Positions 6,931-15,083 are shown, numbered from the stretch's first letter. The stretch: 20,207 bases of DNA from Rhodospirillaceae bacterium (GCA_002717185.1 PBDC01000028.1:17165-37371), one strand, 5' to 3'. A program made the numbers and translations. The notes: generated by a model not told the origin, from the sequence alone.

Positions 6931-8535
6931 ATGAACAATGCCGACCTTATCGTTAAAACATTGAAGTCCGCCGGGATCAACTATGGGTTTGGTATTCCAA
7001 GCGGCAACGTTCTGCCTTTGATGGAAGCCATGCGCACGGGCGGCATCGAATTTGTCCTCACGGCTCATGAAGGATCGGCCGGCTTCAGCGCCGACGTTAT
7101 GGGACGCATGACCGGTGCGCCCGGCCTGTGCATCGCAACCCTCGGCCCCGGTGCTACGAACCTTTCGACCGGCGTCGGCAACGCCTGGCTTGATCGATCA
7201 CCCATGATCGCCATCACCTGCAACCTGAACACCGACCAACTGGGCCGACGGATTCAGATGCATATCGATCATGAAACACTGTTCAAACCGATTACCAAAG
7301 CAAGTTTCCAGCTGCGCGAGGGCGAAATCGCCGAGACGTTGCAGAAAGCGTTAGAAATCGCACTCGCCGAACCGCAAGGACCAGTGCATCTCGATCTGCC
7401 CGAAGATGTCGCGGTGGCAGCTGCGACAGAAACCGACCCGGCACGCATACCTCGGGTGACATACGCCCGGGAAGCGTCAGAAGACGCAGTCGAAAAGGCT
7501 ATACCTATAATCGCCGCGGCAAAACGTCCAATCGCTGTGCTTGGCTCGACCGCGATGCGCATGGAAAATAAGGACTTACTGCGCAACTTCATCGAGCACA
7601 ACGGTATCCCCTTTGCATCGACGACTATGGCAAAAGGGCTGATCGATGAGGATCATCCGCTTTCGATCGGTTGTATAGAACGCGGCCGGCGACAGGTGCA
7701 GCGTGCCTTCCTGCGCGGCGCCGACCTGATCATCGGCTTGGGCTACGATACGATCGAGGTAGAGTACGAAGCATGGATTGGGGATGTCACCTTACTGCAG
7801 ATCGATATCGACCCAGTGGATACAGATTCGTCCGTCACGGTGGCCTTGGAGGTGACTGGTAATCTCGATTCGACTCTAACTCGACTAAATGTTGCCAAAG
7901 GCGCAGCAAACGATTGGACAGAAGCCGAAATTGCCAGGCATCGGGACAGCTTCCAAGCATCTCTGCGGCCTGGGAGCGATAGCTTTACACCACATGCAGC
8001 AATAGATTTGGTGCGTGACGCACTTCCCAAGGAGGGCATCCTGTCCTTTGACGTAGGTGCTCATACACACCAAATTGCAAGCCAATGGACCGCTCATGCA
8101 CCTCGTAGTTTCCTAATTACCAACGGTTGGTCATCTATGGGCTTTGGCCTACCCGGCGCGATTGCGGCGAAGATTGCTCGACCTGACTTACCTGTCGTTT
8201 GCTTGTTGGGCGATGGCTGTTTCCAGATGACATGCGGTGAACTCGCGACTGCGTTGCGGCAGAACCTGGCCTTGCCCATTGTCGTGCTTGATGACCGGTG
8301 GCTCAGCCTTATCCAGATCAAACAAACTCGGCGACAGTTTGGCATCTACGGTACTGCCCTCGACAATGTCGAAGTCGACGCGCCGCCAGCACACTATTTC
8401 GGTGTACCCGTAATACCAGCAAACACAGCGGATGAGTTCAAAAACGGCCTCGAAACGGCGTTTTCAGCATCGGGCCCAACGGTTATCGAAGCACGGGTTG
8501 ATCCGGCGCACTACATGGACACCGTGTTTGACTGA
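6931..8535 (+). CDS. Thiamine-diphosphate-dependent enzyme (acetolactate synthase/benzoylformate decarboxylase superfamily)
   Basis: This is a 534-residue ThDP enzyme that makes or breaks a C-C bond next to a carbonyl. The three standard domains are present: the pyrimidine-binding domain (1-160) with E47 in TAHEGSAG as cofactor-activating glutamate, the central domain (about 185-315), and the pyrophosphate-binding domain (about 365-530) with GDG at 427-429. The Mg/ThDP motif usually ends in NN. Here it ends in DD (454-455, VVLDDRW), which is unusual. E47 argues against glyoxylate carboligase, which lacks this glutamate. I chose the ATG at 6931 because MNNADLIVKTLKSAG is the normal N-terminus for the family, although the ribosome binding site before it is poor. 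The gene lies 14 bp before the MDR oxidoreductase gene and is probably co-transcribed with it. A decarboxylase or carboligase producing an aldehyde or acyloin is likely. The exact substrate is unknown. Confidence 0.91.
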   Translation: MNNADLIVKTLKSAGINYGFGIPSGNVLPLMEAMRTGGIEFVLTAHEGSAGFSADVMGRMTGAPGLCIATLGPGATNLSTGVGNAWLDRSPMIAITCNLNTDQLGRRIQMHIDHETLFKPITKASFQLREGEIAETLQKALEIALAEPQGPVHLDLPEDVAVAAATETDPARIPRVTYAREASEDAVEKAIPIIAAAKRPIAVLGSTAMRMENKDLLRNFIEHNGIPFASTTMAKGLIDEDHPLSIGCIERGRRQVQRAFLRGADLIIGLGYDTIEVEYEAWIGDVTLLQIDIDPVDTDSSVTVALEVTGNLDSTLTRLNVAKGAANDWTEAEIARHRDSFQASLRPGSDSFTPHAAIDLVRDALPKEGILSFDVGAHTHQIASQWTAHAPRSFLITNGWSSMGFGLPGAIAAKIARPDLPVVCLLGDGCFQMTCGELATALRQNLALPIVVLDDRWLSLIQIKQTRRQFGIYGTALDNVEVDAPPAHYFGVPVIPANTADEFKNGLETAFSASGPTVIEARVDPAHYMDTVFD

Positions 8536-8549
8536 CGGGAGACTTAGCC

Positions 8550-9566
8550 ATGAACCAACAAATCGTTTTGGCACGCCGTCCCTCCGGTGAGCCAGTTGCA
8601 AACGATTTTGATCTCAGGGAAGGTTCAGTCCCCGAACCGGGTGAGGGCCAGTTCCTCGCACGCACCCTTTATCTCTCGCTGGATCCCTATATGAGAGGGA
8701 GAATGGACGCTGGGCGATCCTACGCCGACCCAGTGCCGATTGGCGGTGTCATGGAAGGCGGCACGGTCAGCATTGTCGAACACTCAAATCATCCGGAATA
8801 TGCAGCAGGCGATATCGTGGTCGGGAGGCTCGGTTGGCAAGAATACGGTGTATCAGATGGCATCGGCATGCGTAAGGTCGACCCTACCACGAAGCCACTC
8901 TCTTACGCGCTTGGCGTACTAGGGATGCCTGGGATGACTGCCTATACGGGATTACTCAATCTCGGCCTACCCAAATCGGGCGAGACTTTGGTAGTCGCCG
9001 CAGCGTCGGGCGGAGTAGGCAGTGTCGTCGGCCAAATTGCAAAGATCAAAGGGTGTCGTGCGATCGGCGTTGCCGGTGGTGCTGAAAAATGCCGGTTCGT
9101 GACAGACGAACTCGGCTTCGATGCCTGCCTCGACCATCGTGCCGACGACTTCGAAGACCAGCTTGCCAACGCTTGCCCAAATGGCATCGACATTTATTTC
9201 GAGAACGTGGCAGGCCGAGTGCTGCGCGCAGTAATGCAACATTTCAACTTCTTCGCCCGAATGCCGGTCTGTGGCCTAATCGCGCAATACAATGCCGCAG
9301 GTTCTGCAGAGGATGTAGACTATCTGCCGCAATTCATGCGCACTGTGCTGACCCACCGGGTTGCTGTTCGAGGCTTTATTGTGCGTGACTATGCAGACCA
9401 GGAATCCAAGTTTTTGAGAGAAGTCGGCGCTTGGATTGCCGAGAAGCGCATTAAGTATCGCGAGCACCGGGTCAAAGGACTTGAGAACGCACCAGAGATG
9501 CTGATCGGCATGCTTAAAGGAGAAAATTTCGGCAAAACCATTGTCGAAATCTCAGACGCTTCCTAA
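8550..9566 (+). CDS. Zinc-free MDR-family NADP-dependent oxidoreductase (CurA/leukotriene B4 dehydrogenase-like)
   Basis: This is a 338-residue medium-chain dehydrogenase/reductase without the zinc ligands of alcohol dehydrogenases. The family reduces alpha,beta-unsaturated ketones or enones, or oxidises the matching alcohols, with NADP(H). Diagnostic stretches are YLSLDPYMRGRM (41-52), the Rossmann-fold motif AASGGVGSVVG (151-161) and GIDIYFENVAG (212-222, usually VGG). GAEKCR (177-182) is in the place that binds the NADP phosphate. The start is well supported by GGGAG about 8 nt before the ATG. It follows the ThDP-enzyme gene by 14 bp in the same direction, so the two are likely an operon. 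It may act on the carbonyl product of that enzyme (inference). Confidence 0.93.
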   Translation: MNQQIVLARRPSGEPVANDFDLREGSVPEPGEGQFLARTLYLSLDPYMRGRMDAGRSYADPVPIGGVMEGGTVSIVEHSNHPEYAAGDIVVGRLGWQEYGVSDGIGMRKVDPTTKPLSYALGVLGMPGMTAYTGLLNLGLPKSGETLVVAAASGGVGSVVGQIAKIKGCRAIGVAGGAEKCRFVTDELGFDACLDHRADDFEDQLANACPNGIDIYFENVAGRVLRAVMQHFNFFARMPVCGLIAQYNAAGSAEDVDYLPQFMRTVLTHRVAVRGFIVRDYADQESKFLREVGAWIAEKRIKYREHRVKGLENAPEMLIGMLKGENFGKTIVEISDAS

Positions 9567-9921
9567 TCGCGACAACAAGGTAACTGAAGACCTCATCTGC
9601 CTTTGGACGGCCCTCCAACATAAATTTTTAGTGATTTGCACCTGTGCAACGGTCTTGTTGCCGAAGGCGTAATTACTGAAATTATCGCATGAGGAGAAAC
9701 CTGCGCAAGAAATTCGGCGACCGTTTTCACGGTGTTCTGGTAAGTATTCCCAATTCGCTGGGCAAGCGATATGAGCCACCGGACCCACCAAGAGAACACA
9801 CTAGGTCACTCCGGCCTTTGGGCCGCGTTATCAGGATCGTTTTAATCGAATTCGGCCTCACCAACCATCGACAAAAGAGGCTGATAGTGACAATTATCCT
9901 GGGGCGCTTGAGCGACGACGA
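9567..9921. other. 355-bp gap between convergent genes, no recognised gene
   Basis: A frame of 78 codons (9689-9925, plus) exists, but it has no ribosome binding site, is rich in Arg/Pro, ends inside the neighbouring gene and resembles nothing I know, so I do not call it. Two short inverted repeats are visible: TAATT/AATTA (9670-9674 and 9680-9684) and CGGCC/GGCCG (9812-9816 and 9821-9825). Neither is followed by a T tract. They may take part in ending transcription of the two convergent units. Confidence 0.4.
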
Positions 9922-10830
9922 TTAGGCTCCCTGACCCTGGGCCCGGTAGTGTCGGGCAATCTCGCCAGCCGTTGCCTGCCAAACGCCACCGAACGCACAA
10001 ATATCCTCCAGCGCTTCCGCCAGATAACGAATTCGGTGCGGTTGCCCGATCACCCACGGGTGCAACGGAAGGCTGAATAACATGCCGTTTTCAAGACCTT
10101 CTTTCCGCAAGGTCCGAAATGCTTCGGCAATCAGACCGGGATATCGCTGATTCGGGACGTGGCGGATCCACAGGGCGTTCACATCGTCCCATTCCATTTG
10201 GTTGGGGATCGCTACCAACGCCGGATCCGTGGTCATCATGTAAGGCTGATCGTCGTTCGGCCAATCGAGCTGGTAGTCATAACCGGCTTCGGCCAGCAGC
10301 TGCGGTGTACGGGTCGACTCATTGGAATCGACGCCAAGCCAGCCCGTTGGGCGCCGTCCCACAGCATTCTGGACTATCTCCGTCGTTCGCCCGATAACGT
10401 CCCGCTCGTCTTGCTCGCTCATCTCGCTAGTGATCATGCGCGTCTGGTAGTCGCCATGTGCCACGATTTCATAGCCACGTTTAAGGCAAGCCTCAATGAG
10501 GTTAGGATAACGTTCGCAAGCGCCCGCATTGGCAGCGACGGTGGCTCTGATACCATGCTTATCCAGCAGTTCGAGGACCCGGAAGATACCGATTCGGTTG
10601 CCGTATTCGCGTTGCGTAAAATAGCGGTAGTCAGGGAAAAAGTCACCACGCGGTCCTTTGAACCGCGGGTCGCTGCGGGTGCCTTCGGGTGGTTCCAACT
10701 CCCAGAACTCCAGATGCAGCAGCACGTAGAAGGCTAGCCTCTCTCCCTTCGGCCAGGACAGTTTCGGTCGCGCCGGCATTGCCAAATATCGATAGAGGTC
10801 ATGATCCATACCGGGAGCGGGTTTGGTCAT
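9922..10830 (-). CDS. Polysaccharide deacetylase-family protein, PuuE/allantoinase-like (second of a tandem pair)
   Basis: This 302-residue protein belongs to the carbohydrate-esterase-4 fold group, in the PuuE-like branch that hydrolyses cyclic amides such as allantoin rather than sugars. Visible family signs are RPKLSWPKGERLAFYVLLHLEF, the block REYGNRIGIFRVLELLDKHGIRATV (in part 74-98), AHGDYQT (H125), PTGWLG (161-166), the acidic stretch NDDQPY (192-197) and LPLHPWVIGQPHRI (H257). The aspartates of the classical NodB motif (TFDDG) are not seen, as in PuuE-type enzymes. The start overlaps the stop of the upstream paralogue by one base (TGATG), so the two are translationally coupled. Substrates could be a cyclic imide, hydantoin or ureide. 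It is clearly related to its neighbour but well diverged, so the two may have different substrates or form a mixed complex (inference). Confidence 0.88.
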   Translation of the reverse strand: MTKPAPGMDHDLYRYLAMPARPKLSWPKGERLAFYVLLHLEFWELEPPEGTRSDPRFKGPRGDFFPDYRYFTQREYGNRIGIFRVLELLDKHGIRATVAANAGACERYPNLIEACLKRGYEIVAHGDYQTRMITSEMSEQDERDVIGRTTEIVQNAVGRRPTGWLGVDSNESTRTPQLLAEAGYDYQLDWPNDDQPYMMTTDPALVAIPNQMEWDDVNALWIRHVPNQRYPGLIAEAFRTLRKEGLENGMLFSLPLHPWVIGQPHRIRYLAEALEDICAFGGVWQATAGEIARHYRAQGQGA

Positions 10831-11738
10831 CAGTCAGTCTCCCGGAGATGCGCGTCATAATGTTCGGTGCAATGTTCAGTATACCAGTCTGCTATCTCAT
10901 CTCCTTTTGCCTTCCAGACGCTGTCATGCGACAGGATGTAGCCTAGCGCTTCATCGAGATACGCAATGCGGTGCGGTTGGCCCATAATGTAGGGGTGCAG
11001 CGCGATGCACATGACACGACCGCTCTCTGCTCCTTCCTCGTAAAGCGTGTCGAACGTATCCTTGATCATTGTTACGAAGTCCGCGCCCTCATGTTGTTTA
11101 AGGGTCAGCACCGAGTCGTTGAGATCCATCGTATAAGGCACCGTAACCAAAGGTCCGTGGTTGGTGCGCAACGGTAGCGGCTGATCGTCATGGTACCAGT
11201 CGCAGTAGTACTTAATACCTGCTTCAGCGACGAGGTCAGGCGTATTTAAGGTGAAAGAGACAGCAGGTGAGAACCATCCCGGCAGCATCGTGCCCATCAA
11301 TTCCCCATGAATGTCAATGCATTCCTTGATCGCCGCGCGTTCTTCCTCTTCGCTGTAGTTCCAATGGTAGCGTGTGTTGTAGAGACCGTGGCATAGAATA
11401 GTCCATTCCCGTTCCGTACACGCCTTGAAGATTTCCGGGTAATGCACGTAGTTCGCCATGTTGAGCGACACCGTGCCCTTGATACCGTGCTTGTCCAACA
11501 CATCTATCATCCGCCAAACGCCAACACGGTTGCCGTAGTCGCGAATGCCGTAATTTAGTACATCCGGATGCGGAGTCCTCGGCCAGGGATTACGCGCCCG
11601 CTGCGACATCGGCAGATACTCGTAATGTTCGATATTTGGTACAACCCAAAGCGCCACCCGTGCATCGTTTGGCCAACGCAGCTTCGGTCGCGAGGTGATC
11701 GGCGAGTAGGGCGCTCGATCCGCATTGACAATGGCCAT
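10830..11738 (-). CDS. Polysaccharide deacetylase-family protein, PuuE/allantoinase-like (first of a tandem pair)
   Basis: This is a 302-residue paralogue of the gene directly downstream. Conserved blocks are SRPKLRWPNDARVALWV, RDYGNRVGVWRMIDVLDKHG (67-85 in part), LCHGLYNTRY (H117), MLPGWFSP (151-158), WYHDDQPL (181-188) and IALHPYIMGQPHRI (H248). This set is typical of the PuuE-like branch and lacks the NodB aspartate motif. The ATG at 11738 is preceded by GAGGGAGAAT on the minus strand, a strong ribosome binding site, so this is the first gene of the pair. It diverges from the epoxide hydrolase-like gene across 83 bp, which must hold both promoters. The family hydrolyses C-N bonds in cyclic amides. 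Sugar deacetylation is the less likely alternative. There is no signal peptide, so it should act in the cytoplasm. Confidence 0.89.
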   Translation of the reverse strand: MAIVNADRAPYSPITSRPKLRWPNDARVALWVVPNIEHYEYLPMSQRARNPWPRTPHPDVLNYGIRDYGNRVGVWRMIDVLDKHGIKGTVSLNMANYVHYPEIFKACTEREWTILCHGLYNTRYHWNYSEEEERAAIKECIDIHGELMGTMLPGWFSPAVSFTLNTPDLVAEAGIKYYCDWYHDDQPLPLRTNHGPLVTVPYTMDLNDSVLTLKQHEGADFVTMIKDTFDTLYEEGAESGRVMCIALHPYIMGQPHRIAYLDEALGYILSHDSVWKAKGDEIADWYTEHCTEHYDAHLRETD

Positions 11739-11821
11739 AGATTCTCCCTCGGTCCGACTTGATGGTCTGGTGACGATAGGTCATCGTTTGCCGCAGCGGA
11801 AGCTAAGAAGCAAAGGAACCT

Positions 11822-12961
11822 ATGGAACCATATAGCCCCAACTCGTTGCCCGAAGGCATCCGATCCCGTTTTGTCGAGGACGTAAACGGGCTTCGCATGC
11901 ACGTGCTAGAAGCGGGTGACCCAATCAATCCTTGCCTACCGCTGCTGCACGGCTTTCCGGAACTTGCCTACAGCTGGCGTAAAGTCATGCCGGCGCTGGC
12001 GTCTGCGGGATACTATGTCGTGGCACCCGATCAACGCGGCTACGGACGGACAACAGGCTGGGAAAGCGGTTACGACGCTGATCTTTTACCATTCCGGTTT
12101 CTTAATTTGGTGCGCGATGTAATAGCTTTGCTACACGCACTCGGCCACTGCGAGACAGTCGGTATCGTCGGACATGATTTCGGGGCCTCGGTTGCGGCCT
12201 ATTGTGCCTTGGCACGGCCTGATGTCTTTCCCAGCATGACGCTTATGAGCGCACCCTTCACCGGTGCTCCAGTTTTCCCGTTTGATACAATGACCGACAC
12301 CGCCGAAGCGATACCGGAACCAGATATACACGAGGCAATGGCTTCACTGGCCAGGCCCCGAAAACATTACCAGTGGTATTATTCGACCCGGCCCGCAAAC
12401 GAACACATGCATCACTGCCAACAGGGGGTGCACAATTTCTTACGCGCCTACTACCACCACAAAAGCGCAGACTGGCCCGGCAATGAACCGTTCCGTCTGT
12501 CGAGTTGGACGGCGACCGAACTGGAGAAGATGCCGACGTACTACATCATGGATTTCGACAAAAATATGGCCGAAACCGTCTCACCGGAAATGCCTTCAGC
12601 CACACAGATCGTCAATTGTCTCTGGCTGCCCGAGGACGAGTTGCGGATCTACAGCGGCGAATTCGACCGAACTGGCTTCCAGGGCGGTCTCAACTGGTAT
12701 CGCTGCCGCACCACACCGGAACACAGTGCGGAATTACGGCTATATTCCGGGTGCACCGTGAGAGTGCCGTCCTCCTTCATCGCCGGCGCTCAGGATTGGG
12801 GTATTCGGCAAAACCCTGGCGGACTTGAGAAAATGCAAGAGACCACTTGCAGCGACTTTCGCGGGTGCCACCTGATCGATCACGCCGGCCATTGGATCCA
12901 ACAAGAACAGCCAGAAGCAGTGACAGAACACCTTTTGGCCTTCCTGAGGTCCTGCGAGTAA
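11822..12961 (+). CDS. Alpha/beta hydrolase, epoxide hydrolase-like
   Basis: This 379-residue cytoplasmic hydrolase has an aspartate nucleophile. HGFPE (43-47) is the oxyanion-hole motif of epoxide hydrolases. GHDFGAS has D119 in the nucleophile elbow. D325 (AGAQDWG) is the likely acid and H357 (AGHWIQQEQP) the base. Tyrosines in the cap, near 186-187 and Y293 (LNWYR), are well placed to activate an epoxide. The protein is longer than the usual 290-330 residues because of an extended cap (about 180-295). Haloalkane dehalogenases also use Asp, but HGFPE favours epoxide hydrolysis. The start is supported by AAAGGAA 4 nt before the ATG. The gene diverges from the tandem deacetylase-like pair and may be expressed under the same condition. 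The substrate is unknown. Confidence 0.9.
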   Translation: MEPYSPNSLPEGIRSRFVEDVNGLRMHVLEAGDPINPCLPLLHGFPELAYSWRKVMPALASAGYYVVAPDQRGYGRTTGWESGYDADLLPFRFLNLVRDVIALLHALGHCETVGIVGHDFGASVAAYCALARPDVFPSMTLMSAPFTGAPVFPFDTMTDTAEAIPEPDIHEAMASLARPRKHYQWYYSTRPANEHMHHCQQGVHNFLRAYYHHKSADWPGNEPFRLSSWTATELEKMPTYYIMDFDKNMAETVSPEMPSATQIVNCLWLPEDELRIYSGEFDRTGFQGGLNWYRCRTTPEHSAELRLYSGCTVRVPSSFIAGAQDWGIRQNPGGLEKMQETTCSDFRGCHLIDHAGHWIQQEQPEAVTEHLLAFLRSCE

Positions 12962-13347
12962 TTCGTATCGAAGCATCGAAGATTAAATTCGTTTTCGCAT
13001 TGCAGTTTTCACTGCACAGAGGGGCGATCTAACACCAATCGTTTAAGACCGAAATCCAAGTGAACAAGCGCCCCCTCAAAAGCACAGGGTGTGCGGAAGT
13101 GATCATGAGGACTTTGTTAAAAAAGCGACTTTGGACAGGTTGTGAGCGGGGTACAAACACCAATTTGACCACCCGTCCCCGATAGGATCAGCTGAAATCG
13201 ACGACACTAACGCCTTGCTTCGCAAGCGACATGCCAAACCGCGCGAACCGATCTAGCTAATTCTGACCCCAAACCGCAGCTTGAAGGACTTTTCGGTGCC
13301 CTGACCATATCGGCGGCACTGCTAGAAGGCCCAAGGGTGGAGACCCA
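12962..13347. other. 386-bp gap, no recognised gene
   Basis: Stops occur in all frames at short distance. One small frame stands out: ATG at 13105 to TAG at 13185 (26 codons, basic), preceded at a good distance by GGAAG. It may be chance. A perfect 6-bp hairpin (TGCAGT at 13001-13006, ACTGCA at 13011-13016, loop TTTC) lies 40 bp after the epoxide hydrolase-like gene and could weakly end its transcript, though no T tract follows. Confidence 0.4.
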
Positions 13348-13920
13348 CTAGTCTACCGTCACCGGCATCTTGCCGTCTGGTGGCCAGGCTTCGACGCCGT
13401 CCTCAAGCGGAATTTCGAGGCTGCGCAGCAATTGCGAGAACATCGTCCAATTTCCAATAGCCACGACCATCTCAACTAATTCTGCCGATCCACCGACATG
13501 TGCAGCACATTCCTGCCATACCGTGTCGGAAATTTTACCTTGTTCGAGCGTATCATCGACAGCAGCCAACACCGCACGGTCCGCCGCGTCGTAGCCATCA
13601 TGGTTCTTCCAGTCACGGACACCAACGACATCCTCTGGTGGCAACCCGACCGCCTCAGCAAATCGCCAATGCTGGGTCCATTCGTAGCAGGAGCCAGTCA
13701 CCCACCCGATCCGCATGATGATGAGCTCTCGCAATCGCACATCGATCGTCTTGTTGGTAAAAAGTAACGTGGTGAGCAGTTCATTCACCCCTCGAGCCAA
13801 TTGAGGATTGTTTAGTAGCATGCGATAGGCATTCACCTTCGCCATAGACTCGCGGATCCCGACACCCTTCGCCGTCTCTATCGCATCCTCGACCGACAGC
13901 ATGGCCACGCGTTCCGACAT
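13348..13920 (-). CDS. Carboxymuconolactone decarboxylase-family protein
   Basis: This 190-residue all-helical protein belongs to the CMD/AhpD-like family. The core motif lies at 70-90 (RIGWVTGSCYEWTQHWRFAEA), with C78, E80 and H84. The second cysteine of the AhpD redox pair (CxxC) is replaced, so peroxidase-reductase activity through a disulfide is unlikely. The group is mostly uncharacterised and often found beside aromatic or xenobiotic catabolic genes. An in-frame ATG at 13950 would add 10 residues (MQFRRKGRAR). I chose 13920 because AAAGGGAGAG lies 5 nt upstream. It lies 171 bp downstream of the SnoaL-like gene on the same strand and may be co-transcribed with it. Confidence 0.88.
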   Translation of the reverse strand: MSERVAMLSVEDAIETAKGVGIRESMAKVNAYRMLLNNPQLARGVNELLTTLLFTNKTIDVRLRELIIMRIGWVTGSCYEWTQHWRFAEAVGLPPEDVVGVRDWKNHDGYDAADRAVLAAVDDTLEQGKISDTVWQECAAHVGGSAELVEMVVAIGNWTMFSQLLRSLEIPLEDGVEAWPPDGKMPVTVD

Positions 13921-13925
13921 TCGAG

Positions 13926-13935
13926 CTCTCCCTTT
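13926..13935 (-). promoter_or_regulatory. Ribosome binding site that fixes the CMD-family gene start
   Basis: AAAGGGAGAG on the minus strand, 5 nt before the ATG at 13918-13920. It lies inside the would-be coding extension from the upstream ATG at 13950, which favours the shorter protein. Confidence 0.65.
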
Positions 13936-14091
13936 ACGCCTGAATTGCATACGAGATTAGACAGGCGGTACCGAGTGGCGCAATCGGCGACATAGAATCA
14001 AGCTGATCTGCCAAGTTCGTATTCTTGAAGGGTACTGCGGTTGAGGCCCAAAGAAGTCCGAAGGCACGACGATGCGTGGGCAGCTTATGAC

Positions 14092-14562
14092 CTACTCCTC
14101 TAGGTGCTCCGAACCTTTGTGTTTATCACGGATCCGGCCAGCAAACTTCTCCAGCACCTTTTGCAACCGTGTCTCTTCGAAGCCCAGTTGCGAGAGACCG
14201 ATCCCGGAGTCGAAGACCTCCCAATAAGTTTTGATTTTTCCGCACTCCAGAGTGAAGTGAGAGACGCCTTCAAAGACAACACGCTTGCCTGCAGCGCCCT
14301 GCAAGGTGGAAGTATAGCTGAAAACGTAACGCGCATATCCTGTCGTGCCGTCGCAGATAGGCTCCGTCATCCGCCATGTAAAGTCCTTGGCATTGCCGTG
14401 AAAATGCTGCTCCAGCATCTCAGAAATCGCCAAGCGCCCCTGGAACGGACCGTAAAACCCATCGTGATAGACGCCATCCTCGCAGAACAGGTCAGCGAGC
14501 CGAGAACCAACACCGCGTTCCACGGCTTCGGTGAATTTTTGCAAAAGGGCTTCGAACTGCAT
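14092..14562 (-). CDS. SnoaL-like / NTF2-fold protein
   Basis: This 156-residue protein fits the SnoaL-like polyketide cyclase/NTF2 fold, a cone-shaped alpha+beta barrel. Typical signs are the N-terminal helix (MQFEALLQKFTEAVERGV), LADLFCEDGVYHDGFYGPFQGR (in part 23-44), the repeated aromatic strands TWRMTEPI, YARYVFSY and GVSHFTLECGKIKTYWEVFD, and a charged C-terminal helix. Members are small isomerases, cyclases, dehydratases or ligand-binding proteins. The sequence does not say which applies. The start is supported by GGGAGGAT (minus strand, 14567-14574) 4 nt before the ATG. It diverges from the aldo/keto reductase gene across a 521-bp gap and precedes the CMD-family gene. Confidence 0.82.
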   Translation of the reverse strand: MQFEALLQKFTEAVERGVGSRLADLFCEDGVYHDGFYGPFQGRLAISEMLEQHFHGNAKDFTWRMTEPICDGTTGYARYVFSYTSTLQGAAGKRVVFEGVSHFTLECGKIKTYWEVFDSGIGLSQLGFEETRLQKVLEKFAGRIRDKHKGSEHLEE

Positions 14563-15083
14563 GAAGATCCTCCCGAATTAAGTGCGACGGATATTGTCGC
14601 TGGCCGGCAATGAGAGAGGCAATTAATTTGTGCTCCATGGCTTCAGTGGAATTCTGTGCCCAATTCAACAGTCCTAAATGCACACAAACGATGCAATGGT
14701 GACCCTGTTATAGGTTTGTGATGCAGCGGAATAAGAGGCTTGATCCGGCGGTTCAGCTCAGCGGTGGATGCAAGTAAACTACATGACGCCCGGTCTATGC
14801 ACAGCACCCCGGAAGAACAGTCAAACTGATAAAAGCGTAGCTTCAAAGAACGGCGAAGTACTGGAAACTGAAAAACACGGGTTTCCAAAACCGCATGCGT
14901 TGAGCGTACCACGAAATCGCGATCGTGGAGATGATTGCCAAAACCGCGACTAAAACGGCGCCTTAGATTTTCGTGCAGACAAAACACACCAAATACGCAA
15001 AACATGGCAATCAAAGGGCTAGCTTCTGTATCGTGTCGCGAAGAGACGCCCAACGCGCTAAACCAACAGTTGAGGATGAACCC
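14563..15083. other. 521-bp divergent intergenic region
   Basis: This lies between the SnoaL-like gene (minus) and the aldo/keto reductase gene (plus) and must hold the promoters of both. It is more AT-rich than the flanking genes. Long open frames on either strand have no family resemblance and skewed composition, so I reject them as genes. An inverted repeat with 6-bp arms (CCACGA at 14909-14914, TCGTGG at 14923-14928, 8-bp spacer) lies 155 bp before the reductase start. The perfect palindrome CGCATGCG is at 14892-14899. They are candidate operator half-sites. I cannot assign a convincing -35/-10 pair by eye. Confidence 0.45.

Noticed and set aside
6931..8535. Glyoxylate carboligase, which would complete an allantoin pathway with the PuuE-like genes
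   Set aside because: The activating glutamate (E47) is present, whereas glyoxylate carboligase lacks it. Other allantoin-pathway genes are also absent.
9689..9925. 78-codon plus-strand frame in the gap after the MDR oxidoreductase
   Set aside because: No ribosome binding site, Arg/Pro-rich, ends inside the convergent gene, and no recognisable family.
10159..10737. 192-codon plus-strand frame inside the second PuuE-like gene
   Set aside because: It is antisense to a conserved coding sequence, with skewed composition and no ribosome binding site.
13089..13190. Possible decayed insertion-sequence end
   Set aside because: The look of the sequence is suggestive, but I find no matching inverted terminal repeat, target duplication or transposase remnant.
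14104..14613. 169-codon plus-strand frame across the SnoaL-like gene
   Set aside because: It is antisense to the SnoaL-like gene, which has a good ribosome binding site and recognisable fold motifs.
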